Shown: positions 34,221 to 46,560 of the stretch, piece after piece
Numbering within the stretch: the first letter of the stretch is position 1
Layout: the number at the start of each line of letters is the position of its first letter
Origin: Lotus japonicus
Taxonomy: Eukaryota > Streptophyta > Magnoliopsida > Fabales > Fabaceae
Length of the DNA stretch: 64,000 bases
Reading direction: 5' to 3'
NCBI RefSeq assembly: GCF_012489685.1
Contig: NC_080044.1
Location: 24,780,369 to 24,844,368, forward strand
Program-made: the position numbers and the translations under genes
Notes under the pieces: generated by a model
Told to the model about the DNA's origin: nothing
Database searches by the model: none
The model's input: the letters and a program-made list of their open reading frames with translations, nothing else

Positions 34221-34866
34221 TTTTTTTTTTTTTTTTTTTATTTTTTTTTTGGTAATATATGAACAAATTAACTTATGGTATAACTTCAACCTTACTCTTT
34301 TTTTATAAAAAACCAGGAAGTATTTAAGGTATTCATAATCATTGCTAATTTACTCCCACTTATTTTTAAAATTAGTTAGTTAATAACCTACAACTTTAGG
34401 ACTATATTATAAATCTAAAATTATAAGTTTAAAGTTATATCTTTTTTGCTTATTCCTTCTTTAAAAAATTATGCCTAGTTGAATGATTTTCTTTGTTAAG
34501 TATTTGGATAATCTTTTGTATTTTTATTAGTGTTTTTTATTTAAAAAGCTTGTTGTAATTTTGTTTTCTATTAACAAAAATAGTAAAAAAAATATTTTGG
34601 TTAGCTAAATTACGAAAAATGACATATAGGTACCCAGTGGGTACGGGGATATACATTCAAGTTGCTACCAATGCGGGTATGGGGACGGGTACGAGTAATT
34701 TTTAAAAACGTGGGTATGAAAATAGGTACGATAGTACCCTACCCGGACCCTACCCATTGCCATCCCTACATCATACTTACATTTAAAGGGGTGCAAAAGG
34801 TCTAAAATGAAGTATAAAAATAAAGAATGTAAAACTAGACACATCTAATGTTTGAAATATTTGGTA

Positions 34867-35335
34867 TAATTGCACTTTTGGTCCCCCAACTTTATCCTTT
34901 CTGCGAAAATCGTCATCCAACTAAGAAATTAGCAAAAAACATCTATGGGGTAGGGTGCAATTAAGTGCAAAATCTAACGGTTTGTACTCTCTGGGGTAGG
35001 GTGCAATTAAGTGTAAAATTGCACTTTTGGTCCCCAACTTTATCCTTTAGTATTTTTCATCCAAAATCTAATGGTTTGTACTTTGTGGGATCAAAAGTGC
35101 AATTAAGTGGACCAAATGAAAAATTAGGGGATCAAAAGTGCAGGTCACGATTGTGAGGAAGTTGACTTAATTGCACTTTTGGTCCCTCCAACCGTTTGAT
35201 TTTGGATGAAAAATACTAAAGGGACCAAATGTGCTAACGAAGGGTAACTTCGAGTACGTTTTTTGCTAATTTCTTAGTTGGGAGACGATTTTCATAGAAA
35301 AGTCAAAGTTGGGGGACCAAAAGTACAACTAAGCC
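34867..35335. mobile_element. Fold-back MITE
   Basis: The ends are inverted copies of TTGCACTTTTGGTCCCCCAA with one change. Further inverted copies of the same phrase occur inside, so the whole unit can fold on itself. It lies about 770 bp beyond the 3' end of the bromodomain gene. Confidence 0.72.
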
Positions 35336-36101
35336 TTTTTTTAGTTTAAAATTTTCAACCATTTGAAGGACATTATTCAATTGATTTTTTGAGCTATTCT
35401 AAAGTTGCGCTTTCATTGAAGTCTTTACCAAAAATATCATTATAAATCAATCATCAACATAAAATTGTAATCACCTCAAAAAATGATAAATCAAATTACA
35501 CACTAGATGGTAATATTTGCAAATGAATATGAATAAGTGTTAGATAAATAAGTACAAAACTACTTTCCAAAAATGTAAAAAAAAAATTGATCCTAAAAGC
35601 AACGTGCGGGAGAAGATTGGGTCCGGCATTTCTACCGCAAACGTTGCTTGCTATGCTTCCAGATGTTGATTTCTTACATAATAGCACACTTACAGAAACA
35701 AAGCCTAAATTCTGGACATTAAGGAATTCTAAAGGTTTCATCAAACATAATAGTAATATCTTACTATGAAAAGAGACCAACAATGGCCCTGCTGGATTAG
35801 CCTACTCCAAAAATCTTCAGTAACTTCAACCAGTGGAGGAGCTTGAATAAAAATTGAAAGAGCCAAGAATCTAGTTTTTATAGAATGATTTATATTTGAT
35901 AAAATACTATAATTTGTCTTAGTTTCTCCATGAAAAAATCATAATAATCACAAGGACTCAAGAGTCTTAAATATTAAATTCTTATGCAATTGTCAATGCT
36001 TAATAAATACATTTGTACACTGGATATTGGTTTTTAAGTTTGGGGGAGCCATTGCTACCCTACGCTAGTCTCTATTACGACCGTTCCTAACTTCAGTTCA
36101 A
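35336..36101. other. 3' flank of the bromodomain gene with a hAT-like relic
   Basis: CAGTGGAGGAGC at 35833 resembles the common hAT end CAGTGGCGGAGC, and GGGGGAGCCATTGCTACC near 36043 looks like the opposite end. No clean duplication is found, so it is an eroded copy at best. The rest is AT-rich with no gene. Confidence 0.4.
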
Positions 36102-39100
36102 TCATAAAGTGGATAGTTTCCTAGTCTTTTTTATATTTGTATTGGCAAGAGAATCAATTAATTCTCTCCTCCTTTTGGAGTTGTTTTTCTTGTTGTCAAG
36201 GTTATCATTAACAGCTACACCCCCAGCAACCTTTCCTTGAGCTTCTAGTGCATCTTTTACAAAAACCTTTAACCTCCATAGTGTGTAGTCGCTCTGCGTA
36301 TAATGGTAAGCACAATGAGCAGCTTGAAACAAGCTAAACAAGAAAATTAATTGGATAGGATAGCATGGATGAAGTTAGACAATGAGAGACCTAACTCTAC
36401 CTCAAAAGCTAACTTAGAGATGAAGGTTGCTCAACCTTGATATGGATTATATCTCTAGTCAATGTGAGACTTCTAACCTACTCTCTCACGCCCAAGACTG
36501 AACATCATCGGGTGGCCCGTATATTAGAGGTCTCCTACAAATGGATCTAGGATATGCTCTGATACCATATTCTTCAGGGGTAGGGGTAGAGTTTTTTATT
36601 GATAAGCCAAAACTATATTCATAGGGAGCACCAGTATAACTATCAGAGTTAGGCCTCCAAAATTCTAATATGGTATCAGAGTCTATCCTAGATCCATTAA
36701 GTGTAGACCACTCGAATATGCTACCCTCAAATGTTCATTCCTGCATATTTCACACTCCATGTGTCAAGGCCTGCGCGTGACGAGGGTATGTTAGAAGTCC
36801 CACATTGACTAGAGAAATAGCCAACTAGAGCAATGCTCACCTCTAAGCTAACTTTTGGGGTACTGTTAGGCCTTCCAAATTCTAATAATGGATGCCAGTG
36901 AAAAGTATTAACCACATAACTACTATAATTACAGACCTGAGCATCAATGTCAAGGTCCACCTCTTCACCACTAGATTGGAAGATTGGGTTATTCTCAGCA
37001 ACTATCTCCAATGCCCTGTTGAGGTTTTGATGAGACAACTTGGTGAGAGCTGACCCAAGTATTCTCTTCTCTTGAGGAGACAGTTTCCTACAGTATTGTC
37101 AGCATCAGTCAGCAATGCAAAATATGGATAATCTACACAAATCACAGGCCTGACAAAAAAGAAATACCATGATAAAAAAAATATTGCCATTTTCACATTT
37201 CCTTGCAAATTTAGCTTTGAACAGTTCCAAACAGTGCCATTGTTAATAAGTTGGGATAAAGCTTCATCAAACTACTGATGATATAACTTTCATAGTTAAT
37301 TTTTGGTAAAAACTATATGACAGAATATATACGAAGGCAACAGAATTATATCACCAAACTGCGATAGCACTATTTGAAATACGACGTTTGTTATCATTTT
37401 CCTCTTTTTTTGGTTTGAATCACAGGATTAATTATGTTTGGACTGGGTAGGACCACTATAGACAACAAGAGGGAGACGGAGAAAGAGAGAAATGAGAAAA
37501 AAAAGTAATCATTTTCCTTTTGTTATTGAATCAACTTTCAATAAAAACATGCATAAATTTTAAACAAACCTTACTGGAGAGAGACCGGTAATTTTTCATA
37601 AACATAAGCAACTATTGTATTTGATATCAAAATATCATTACACGCCGAGACTTAAATAAAAATTAAACCTCAATAGATAGGACACCAGAAGTAGACACAG
37701 TAACAAATCTCCACACAAATTTGATCTCAGTGACAAGGAAAGATGATGAATAATTTTTTCTCACAAACCTGCATTTCTGAATCACCATTTCTTTGAGATC
37801 CTTCAATTTCATATCAACCTGATAAAGCTGAAAAACAGGAATTGACAGCATAAACCATCTGTTTTACTCCCAAGTGACATCAAGGAAAGGATCTGCACAG
37901 AAAAGCAATTCTAGCAAGCAATAACCAACCTCAACGCTTAAATCCCTAGCCAAATTGGCATAAGTCTTCTCCTGAGCAAGCTGAATGTCTAGTTGAGCCA
38001 GTGCTTCTTCCTCTAACAGTCTCTTTTCCTACCATGATAAAATATAGAAAGGTAATACACCACATAGGATGACTCATGATTGTTTGTCACTGCAGGTGTG
38101 GCCTTCAAAAACCATATATAAGATTTTTCGTTTGTTAATTTCATTAAGATAAACAGAGGAAGAATCCAGAGAGATATGACAATAAAAGATACTCCTTAAA
38201 AAGAAAAAAAAATTCAATGAAACAAAGCTACCTAGTCTCTTGGCATGTGCAAGCAAGGTTGTCAAACTCTTATATCCCACCTACTACCTAACAGCAGCCA
38301 CAAGGTAAAAGGAGGGAAGGAATAATATTTGGTATTTTTGAATATTTAAAACTGGAAAATAAACAAGAATAGAGAAGGATGCGGAAAACAATCCTAATGG
38401 ATTAACATGAGGTGAACCTTCTTTCAAGGGAGAATCTCTTCCAAGGGTGAAAGTGTGAAACCCTTTCACAAATCTAATACTCAAATCATACTTTAACCTA
38501 AGAGTGTACGGTAATTTATTATAAATTAACCCTACTGAGCAAATGACTCTGGCCCAACATAGGCCCAACTCAAATAATAAAAGCAGACTCAATACTAAAC
38601 TGTACTAAAATTAACTAATAGAGATAGATAAAATTAAACATCAGCCAAAACACAACAGGCGCACTGACTATAATTTAGAACCCTAACATGAGCTATGCAA
38701 GCAGTTTTTAACATATCTGTATATTAGAGAATACCAAGTGGAGACTCAAAGAAGTCCCACATTGAGTAGATTAGCTAGTATACAAATGTATATATAATAA
38801 AGAATACACACACCCATTGCCTTAAGCTTAGGGTTTTGTGGTCATGTCATGTGTACTTGTAAGTTGTAACTTATATTCTAACACTATAAGAAAGCTTCAT
38901 TTTCCAAAAAAAGTAACTATTATGGAATCAATTACCTCCTCAGCAACTTTAGGTAAGAGTTGCAGCCATTTTTCCTCAAATTTTTCTAGCAAGGTCTTTG
39001 CCATCACATGAACATCATGTTTTTCATTGTTGTATTTCATTGCATTCTTAAATATCAACCTTACATCTGCGTATATCTCCCGTACATTCTTATATCCAGT

Positions 39101-42100
39101 TCCATCCTCAGCTTCCATTTTACTTTTTATTGTACTGAAATCCATGGGCTTATCAATAACCTAGGGATAGAAATTAAAAAAAATCTTAGAGAAGAAATAC
39201 AATAAAAAACAAATAGCAAACAAATAACTTTCATGAAAGATACATAGTCAACAAGGGAAACCAGTTCATTACTTGCAAAAACACAGACCAAACAAATATT
39301 TAAACCTTTTTTAAATGAAGTTTGTTCAAGCATACTTGGATATTATAACTATAGCCTAGACCAAGAGGAAAGCTTTAAAATGAAGAAAAGCGTTACCTCA
39401 TAATAGTCGTCAAGCTCAAGACCTTTTACATCTACAGGTTCCAGAAAAGGCCAAGCCCATTTATGCTGAGTAATCTGAGACGCGTCAAATATGTCACCAT
39501 TAATTTTTCACAGGAAACATAATAGGGTTAATATATTCAACAGAAAATGGGAAGAGTGCATTTTACTTAAACAATGGAAATTGGAAAAGAAAAGTTGATC
39601 TCAAAAAAAATATAAATTCCCACTAGGCAAGTCTGCAATGTGGATAATGACATAAAAACTAGACACTGCAGATGAGCATAAATAATGAACTTTTTGCTAA
39701 AAGGTAGGACACATCCAATTGTCGAATAACTTAGTCTTAGTCATACAAAAAAAGAGTAAAAGATAAAGCTAAATGATTACCAGCATTCGAAGAGCTAACA
39801 CTCACTCTTTTAAAAGCTAGAAAAACTAATTGTAAAATCAAAACAATGCACATAGTTTTTCATCCTTCCACTTTAAGGCCACATAGTTCCTCATCCTTCC
39901 ATTTTAAGGTCACATAGTTTTTCATAAATAACTGGCTAATTTGTCTGAAAATCCCTAATTTTGAATTTTAGTGTAAAATTAATATCAATATGTAGCTGTT
40001 AGAAGTTAGTTAAAGGCTTAAAGTTGTTAGCAGTGGATAGGATTCTGTTAGGGCTCATTTGGTACGCCGTATTATGCATGATTGTATAAGTTTATACAAT
40101 CCATTATGAGTTTAACCATTGTTTGGTGATAACTGCTAACATGGTATTGTATATGCTTATCGATCAATTCACTCTTGTGCGTTAAAATGATGAATAATTT
40201 TATCCATCCTACAGAGGTAGGATTAGCCTTAGCCTTATAAGATTGTGACATATAAGCTACTTGAAAATATTTAAACCACCGCCACCTAGTCAGGCTGTAT
40301 ATACTCACATGTGTCAAATATTGAACCATAATAACATTAACAGAGACAAATTCAAAAGCAAAAGCAAATTATCTCTCTACTTCACTCTCTAGCCTCTCTC
40401 TCTCTCTAGATTCTTAAGATGCATCATTGTCAAGCTCGGCTGCGTTCCTCCAATTTGAACTGCTCTGTCACCGGCTGCACTCATCATCAGGCTCTTCCAT
40501 GTTATTGTTGTGACGCTAATCATCATGGTTCTTGCTCTGCCACTTCCATACCTGGCTCCAGGGATTTAAATTGCAGTTGCAGTCACTGCGGTTGCGGACA
40601 TGGTGGTCACTGTGATGCGTGTTGCGGCGTGAATTTGTATTACATGTGTAGTGTGTGTAAAAAAATTCTATAACTATTGTAATTATTCCTATACCTTTTA
40701 TGCAAAATATCGCATAGATTTTAATTAATTTTTTAAGACCTTGTATCACTCTACTTAATCATTTAAAATAAATTTAATAAAGAAATAAGAAAGTTAATAT
40801 ATTGAAAATTCTCTCCAAAATTAAACATCTAATTACCTCTAATTAGGTTTTCATCATCTTCTATTTTTCCTTTTAAAATCCTCTCTATATTTTACCTGCC
40901 TTATTCTTACCTTAAAACTATTTTGCATTCCCTCCATTAATTTTGTATCATTTTGATCTATTCTGGCCTCTCCAACTGATCCCATTCCCTCCCATGATAA
41001 TCTCAAGAAAAATTATATTCTCTTCCCCAATTAAACAGTAAATCCAAATCCTAACATTAAATACAATGAATGAAAATAATTTTCCAAATTCATTCCCATA
41101 CATCAAATGAAAATAATTTTCCAAATCCCTTTTTATTAAACTAATTTCCAACTCATTACTCATCAGTTACACACTCACATGCGTACTTTAATTTCTCTCA
41201 CCCATCCCAAAAGAACGCAGACACAAAAATGTTGTTCCTGGTTCCTCAATCCCACCGACACAGAAGATTAAACACAAAACAGAGACATGCAATGATGCAA
41301 ACCACACCATTGATCCACAAATGATGAAGCACCATTTCTATGGCTTGACATCTTCAGAATGCCAGTGGCAGCGGCTGGCACTTCGTCGTTGCAGCCACCA
41401 GAACCCTGCACTGGCCAGAACGGCTGGTTGGGTAAGTGTTGCGGTGAAATTACGGTTTCGTAACAGCTATTTCGTGTGATTTCAATTCACACCACAACTG
41501 CAGTGTGATGCGAATGCGGAGGGCATCGCAACCGCAATATTGTGGCCACATCAGGCGATGTGGTCCACAATTTAGAACCCTGTCTGGCTCTACTGTATTT
41601 CAGGTTCCTCTTTATGGTCATTCTTCAACAGGACCAGCACTCTGCAACTACGTTTGCTTCTGATCTACCATTGCTGGTGTGATTTGGTCCTTATGACTTG
41701 ATGAAGGCCCTTATGAATTGATGACAGAGGTGTCGAATTTCAATGATCTTGGCTCAAGTTATTCTAATTTTAAGCATGATGAACTTATAATTTCTTTATT
41801 CATTTCATTTTTTAATTTGTATGGTCACAGTTATGACATTTCTTTGTTTTACTATGACTGTTGAAAGTTAATGATGGACATGATATTAGATTTTGTTTGG
41901 ATACTACGATTTATTATTAAATTGGTAACTTGTATAAGCATATGAGTTATAGCGGTTCCAGCGAGTTTTCATAAACCTCGCAAGTTTGACAATCTTAGCC
42001 TAAATTAATAGTGTGTTTGGATGGGTGGCCAGCACATACAATCCAAAGCACGGTACCCAGAAGCTATAGTTTGTAGCTTCACCCCATAAGTGATTATGGG

Positions 42101-42992
42101 AGTTTCCGGAGGAACCAAAGATGCTATGACATGAGTGATAGCAACAACAACCAAGCCTTGAGTTAGATACATGAATCAATCAAATCCATTGTGCTCTACC
42201 AAAAGCCAAATTTCAACAAGGCTAAAGTCAATAAGAGCATAGATCTAAACAATTGGAAGAAGAGCGGAAAAAGTAAATAGTCAGATAAAAGTTGAAGGGA
42301 AGGCAAAGGGTGTAATATTGACACTAAACAGACAAATAGGAAATCCTGATAAGTAGGAATCAGACAAATAAGTTTATTGGCAGTAAGAAAATTGAGTTCC
42401 CACATAACTTGCAGCTTTGAGATATTGAAAATGGTAAGTTCCTTCCAAAAGGTAAGCTCAAAAGAAAATTAATTTTGCCAGATCATCAAATGTAAAAATA
42501 TTTCTACAACTACAGAAACCACAAGTCCAGTTACTGATTTTAACTAAATAATATCCAAATATCATCAAATGTAAAATTTATTTTCTACAACTGCAGAAAC
42601 CATAAGTCCAGTTACTGATTTTAACAAAATCAAATCCAAATAAAAGAAGACTCGGGAGAAAGTGCATCGTCACAAAGTATTTGCACTTGCCTGACGCAAT
42701 ATTGTGGAAAACTGGCGCATTAGCTCCTGCATTCCCCTTGCAGCAGAAGTTTCCACATCAGATGCATCTTGCAGCGGCTTTTTCGTTTCAATGAGATGCT
42801 TCTCCCTGCCCTTCTCTTTTACAACTGAGCCTCCTTTAGAATTATCACCTTGAACATTACCGGCAGATTCATAGTACTGTTCAACCTCGACCACTTGCTT
42901 CTCAATCTGTACATGGCAATACAAGATTCTTTAACTTAAGAGTTTACAATTTGAAACTTATATAATCATACCCAGATGATGTATTGATACAT

Positions 42993-43047
<55 letters not shown>

Positions 43048-43961
43048 TTTATAATATCCTGCTGTACCTGTATCCTAATTGTATGAGAAATGTATTTTTC
43101 ATATACAATACCTGTATCCTAATTGTATGAAAAGTGTGTGACGTATCCGATACCCAGTGTTATATCTGATAGTTGACTATCTTGAAACTACAAGTGATTG
43201 ATAGAAACTACGCTTTATGCAAACATGGTTGCATCTTATTTGTAGAACAAGTGCGTTTGTTGGCGAGCTAAGCAAGAATGAAGGATTACGGATTACCCAA
43301 CTATAGCTAATACTCTAACATTCGCAAGAAAATCTAGACCAGAATATTAAGATTCAGGTTAGGCCTAACTCTACCCAAAAAGCTAGTTTACGGGTCAGGT
43401 TTGCTCTACCCTTTAGAACGGTTTTGGTCATATCATATCTCTAGTCAATGTGAGACTTCTCAACACACCCTTTCATGCTCAGGGCTGTACATCCAGAGCG
43501 TAGAATTTGTAGGAATGAACATCTTCCTGGTAGCTCAAATATGGGTTTCTCCAATAAACGGATCTAGGGTTGGCTCTGCCACCATATTAAGATTCGAGTT
43601 AGATCTAACTCTATCTCAAAAGCTAACTTAGGGGTGAGGGTTGCACAACCCTTTATAAGGATGTCATATCTCTAGTCAATCTGTGACTTAATTCTTTTGA
43701 GCCCCTAAAATCAACTCAGAAATCTCCCAAACTAAAATTTAAAAAAAAATGATAAATTTTAGACAATTTTCTGAGGTAGAAAGTGTGTAGTTTGGTTCTA
43801 ACGAGCACCAACTAAAATGCTGAAAACTGTAAATTTCGAATTGTTTCGAAACGATCATATCTTGAAATCGAGTTTACCTTGTCAACTCTGTTAAGAAATT
43901 CATCAACAGAACGCTTAATACCCTCCAAATCATCAACCTGAGCAGTAGAGGTTAGATCCAT
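36102..43961 (-). CDS. Bromodomain and NET-domain protein of the GTE1/IMB1-GTE6 type
   Basis: Plant GTE1/GTE6 proteins are BET-like nuclear factors that bind acetylated histones; IMB1/GTE1 acts in seed germination and GTE6 in leaf development. Coding exons (minus): 43961-43878, 42906-42691, 39474-39397, 39160-38936, 38028-37930, 37827-37769, 37087-36937, 36293-36102. All phases fit, giving 367 residues, close to GTE6. A coiled N-terminal part is followed by a bromodomain at about 91-200, with the WPF shelf at 108-110 and the acetyl-lysine-contact Asn at about 170 (NAMKYN). Then come a coiled helix (LAQEKTYANLARDL) and a NET domain at about 255-320 (LNRALEIVAENNP...VDLDIDAQSDYTLWRLKVFV), ending in a basic tail with KKNNSKRRR. 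Every intron is GT-AG except the second, which is GC-AG. Start ATG 43961 is the only in-frame ATG of exon 1. It could be either paralogue. Confidence 0.95.
36365..36900. repeat. Two inverted copies of a dispersed repeat in the last intron
   Basis: The left copy (about 36370-36575) reads TAACTCTACCTCAAAAGCTA, AGTCAATGTGAGACTTC and GCTCTGATACCATATT. The right copy (about 36655-36900) carries the complementary phrases (AATATGGTATCAGAG, GAAGTCCCACATTGACTAG, TAGGCCT). Together with the roughly 90-base spacer they could form a hairpin in the transcript. The TGGTATCAGAG phrase resembles a tRNA-Met segment, so a SINE origin is possible. Confidence 0.7.
39475..42690 (-). other. Second intron of the bromodomain gene (GC-AG), with repeat DNA
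   Basis: The intron is 3,216 bases. Near 40045-40330 is MITE-like sequence (GGGCTCATTTGGTACG). Near 41460-41590 are GCGGTTGCGATGC-type inverted phrases like the tail of a common hAT repeat. A Cys/His-rich plus-strand frame lies at 40419-40673. No exon is missing here: the upstream exon ends in RQ and the downstream exon starts ITQH, continuous in the family. Confidence 0.7.
40419..40673 (+). CDS. Cys/His-rich 84-codon frame, antisense within the intron
   Basis: Many Cys and His residues are spread over the frame (for example CYCCDANHHGSC and CSHCGCGHGGHCDACCG). The Cys/His content comes largely from TGC/TGT and CAT/CAC codons in a GGTTGCGG/TGTGATGCG-type repeat that is found again near 41500-41560. 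I think it is more likely repeat DNA than a gene. A CT-rich stretch stands just before its ATG. Confidence 0.2.
   Translation: MHHCQARLRSSNLNCSVTGCTHHQALPCYCCDANHHGSCSATSIPGSRDLNCSCSHCGCGHGGHCDACCGVNLYYMCSVCKKIL
42998..43047. repeat. (TA)n(TG)n microsatellite in the first intron
   Basis: About 13 TA units pass into about 11 TG units. It lies within intron 1 of the bromodomain gene. Confidence 0.95.
43330..43690. repeat. Dispersed repeat, about one and a half copies, in intron 1
   Basis: The same family as 36365-36900: AGGCCTAACTCTACCCAAAA, TCTCTAGTCAATGTGAGACT and GGCTCTGCCACCATATTAAG occur, then the start of a second copy from about 43585. Confidence 0.7.
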
Positions 43962-44404
43962 CAGGACCGAACAAGTTAGAGAGTGCTGTGATTTTACGCT
44001 TCAGAAAAAAGCGGTGTTGTGTTCTTTTGGATTTTGGGTCTTTTTTTTTAAGGAAAGGATTTTGGGTCTTTATATCAACATGCAGCATTTGTCCATTTTA
44101 TTAAGAAATAGAAAAAATGGAAAAAGTAATTTATTGGAAAATATAACTGATATTATTTTGTGCAATAAATGATATAATTTTAATAAATTTTATTCTTTTA
44201 TTAGTATACATTAGTAACAAAAAGATTAACATTAATATTTGCATATTTAGTAAACGGATAATGTAAGTGTTTTTAATTAAATTTAAATTATCATTTAATA
44301 TGTTTTTTTTTGGTAAATAGAAAAATTAAATAACAAAACTACAAGATAATCAAATCCTCCTGAAGTGAAGACGCAACACCGCTGACGGAGGAGAAACTAG
44401 ATCA

Positions 44405-44652
44405 GTAACAACACGTTACAATTTCGCACCAATTCCTTCTAGACAGTCTGTCGGTGCATTACCTTCAGGAGATACATGGCAAATCTTAACCTCCCAATTC
44501 CGCGAGAGAAGAAGATGAATGTCCATCAACATAATGTCATATTGTTGAAAATCATATCTACCCTTCTCCGCTGCTCGAACCAAATCCAGACAATCCACGC
44601 CACAAATTACTTTCCTCGAGTTTCTCCGCCAAAGGAACTTTAGGCCCAACAT
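44405..44652 (-). pseudogene. RNase H-like fragment (RVT_3 type) of a non-LTR element
   Basis: The minus frame reads GVDCLDLVRAAEKG and then LLLSRNWEVKICHVSPEGNA, matching the end of the plant RVT_3 RNase H-like domain (conserved 'HV.REGN..AD.LA'). The Asp of the final AD is replaced and the rest of the element is missing. It is an isolated relic between the bromodomain gene and the Y3IP1-type gene. Confidence 0.65.
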
Positions 44653-44924
44653 TGTGTATGAATAAAATTTAACTATGATTTATATATTATATATAATTAA
44701 TTTTTAACTTTTTGAAATATATTTGTTTTAACTTCACCGTAATGTGAATGTTCCCGATTGGAATAGGATTTCCTCCAAAGGAGGATACTTGTAAACACCA
44801 AAATAAATTAATATTTATATATGACGAATAATGAACCATTAAATGATATATTTAGTATTTAAGTAGTAAATTTATAGATTCTATACTATATAATAAATTT
44901 TAAAAATAAATAATATTTTTCTTC

Positions 44925-46560
44925 GAAAGAAAAAATTGTATTGATATAAATGAGAGAAGATAGACACAAAATACACCCTCCTCAAAGACAAAGAGATAAA
45001 AAAACAACACAAACAATCAAAAGAAGCCTCCAAAAAAGCTCACATCCAGAAAACGCGAAAACCCACCCAACCAAAAGGCCCCTACAAAAAAAACATCTCA
45101 AACCCTCACACAGCCACTAAAAGGCAGCTAGGCGGACAATAAATCCCAGCAAAGTTGATAAAGCCCACGAAACTCACCCAACAACAGCTAAGAAGCTAGA
45201 AAAAACCATCAAAACAACTCGAACCTCCCTATGCAAGAGCTAAAAATGCCTTCTAGCCAAGATTTGAGCCGCGATCTCGCCATGGACAATGATGTATGAA
45301 CAGTCGAACGTCAAACCAAGGCACTTCCCCACCAAGATGACACTTCTCGCGCGAGTCATAACGCCATAAGGATTTGACATCTCTTCAGATAGGACCATCA
45401 ACAATTTCACTGTTGCCACCACCTCGAAGCCATCCATTGTCGCCAATCGAAAGCACGACGTATGTAAACCCTTCTTCTCGCTCTTAGCCCCGACTTTCTT
45501 TGGCCTGCCTCTTGTTTGGGAATTTTCACTGCCTCTTTGGGTGAACAAGGTTGAGGAAGAGAGGGAAGGCGAAGAGGATAACATAAGACCAAACTCCTCA
45601 TTGCAAGGAGACCCGAAACCAACTCCAGCACCATTCTCCACCGCCCCCTGATCGTCGCCCACTCCAATCCCTCCTACATCGTGGAGACCTTCCCCACAAC
45701 CATTTATGATATAGTAAGTAGATATTATAAAAATAAAGTTAATCAATATTTTCATTTAATTTTTATGTATGATAGATGAAAAAAAATATGAATAACTAAT
45801 AATGATAAGGACAATTTTTTTTGTTTCATCAAGACAATTTAAATGAATGAAAGAATATTACTTTTTGTGAGATAATTAAATATTTCACATTAACTTTTAA
45901 ATAATAATTTTTTAAGAAAAATACTATTCAAAAGAACGCTTGAAACACAAAATTTTAAGAAATGAAAATACAACCCAAGAGACGAAAAAGGCCAAATGAA
46001 AAAAAAATACCAAACACCAAAAAGACACTCGCAAGACTGAAGAAAAATTTCCAAAAAAACACCACAAAACTAAAGCACCAAACCCAAGCCAACCACCACA
46101 AAAGGCCACCACCAACCATCAAAAATCCCAAAAAAACACCAAAAGCCATAAACCATCTTCATCTCGCTCGATTGGAATTAATTTTATCCGCAAAACCCTT
46201 AATTGCAACCTCGGTGGAGCATTCGAAGACAAATTTCCCACAATGTCCCCTAAGAGCAAAGCCATTTTCTCCCTCGTGACAGGCCTCAAACATTTGTTGA
46301 TCCTCCCTAATAGAGCTGTCCTCCGTGCTAGCCAACACATATGTACCACACAAAACCATCGAACCATGTATGTTCTCCTCTCTGCCCCCGTGTTTCACAT
46401 TTCGGGGTCGACCATGTGGTCGAGCAACTTTTTCTTTTGATTGACGACCCCTAACACCCACTTCCTCATCCTCCACCACACTAATACACCCTACACACAC
46501 TGACTGATGTTCCTTCGTCTTCCTTCCTTTGGTAGACATTATCTTAGGGCGACCTCTCTT
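44925..46560 (-). other. Unrecognised decayed repeat DNA, possibly LINE-derived
   Basis: Near 44925-44960 the minus strand reads TATCAATACAATTTTTTC, like the 3' tails of the LINEs in this window. Minus frames 45755-45240 and 46539-46159 each contain a short basic RGRPK/RGRPR-like stretch but no known domain. They may be pieces of a LINE ORF1 region. No gene is called. Confidence 0.35.

Larger units (their letters stand above)
30212..34768. mobile_element. hAT-like element, host of a retroelement insertion
   Basis: The inverted ends are TAGGGATGGCAATGGGT and ACCCATTGCCATCCCTA. The 8-bp flanks are CATTATAC (30204-30211) and CATCATAC (34769-34776), one mismatch. Subterminal regions are full of GGGTATGGG/TACCCG motifs on both sides. 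Most of the length is the retroelement at 30471-34187; the element's own sequence is about 0.8 kb and non-coding. Confidence 0.82.

Noticed and set aside
44925..46560. Minus frames with RGRPK-like motifs as an AT-hook gene
   Set aside because: Only one short basic motif per frame and no conserved surroundings. A LINE-like tail nearby makes repeat origin more likely.
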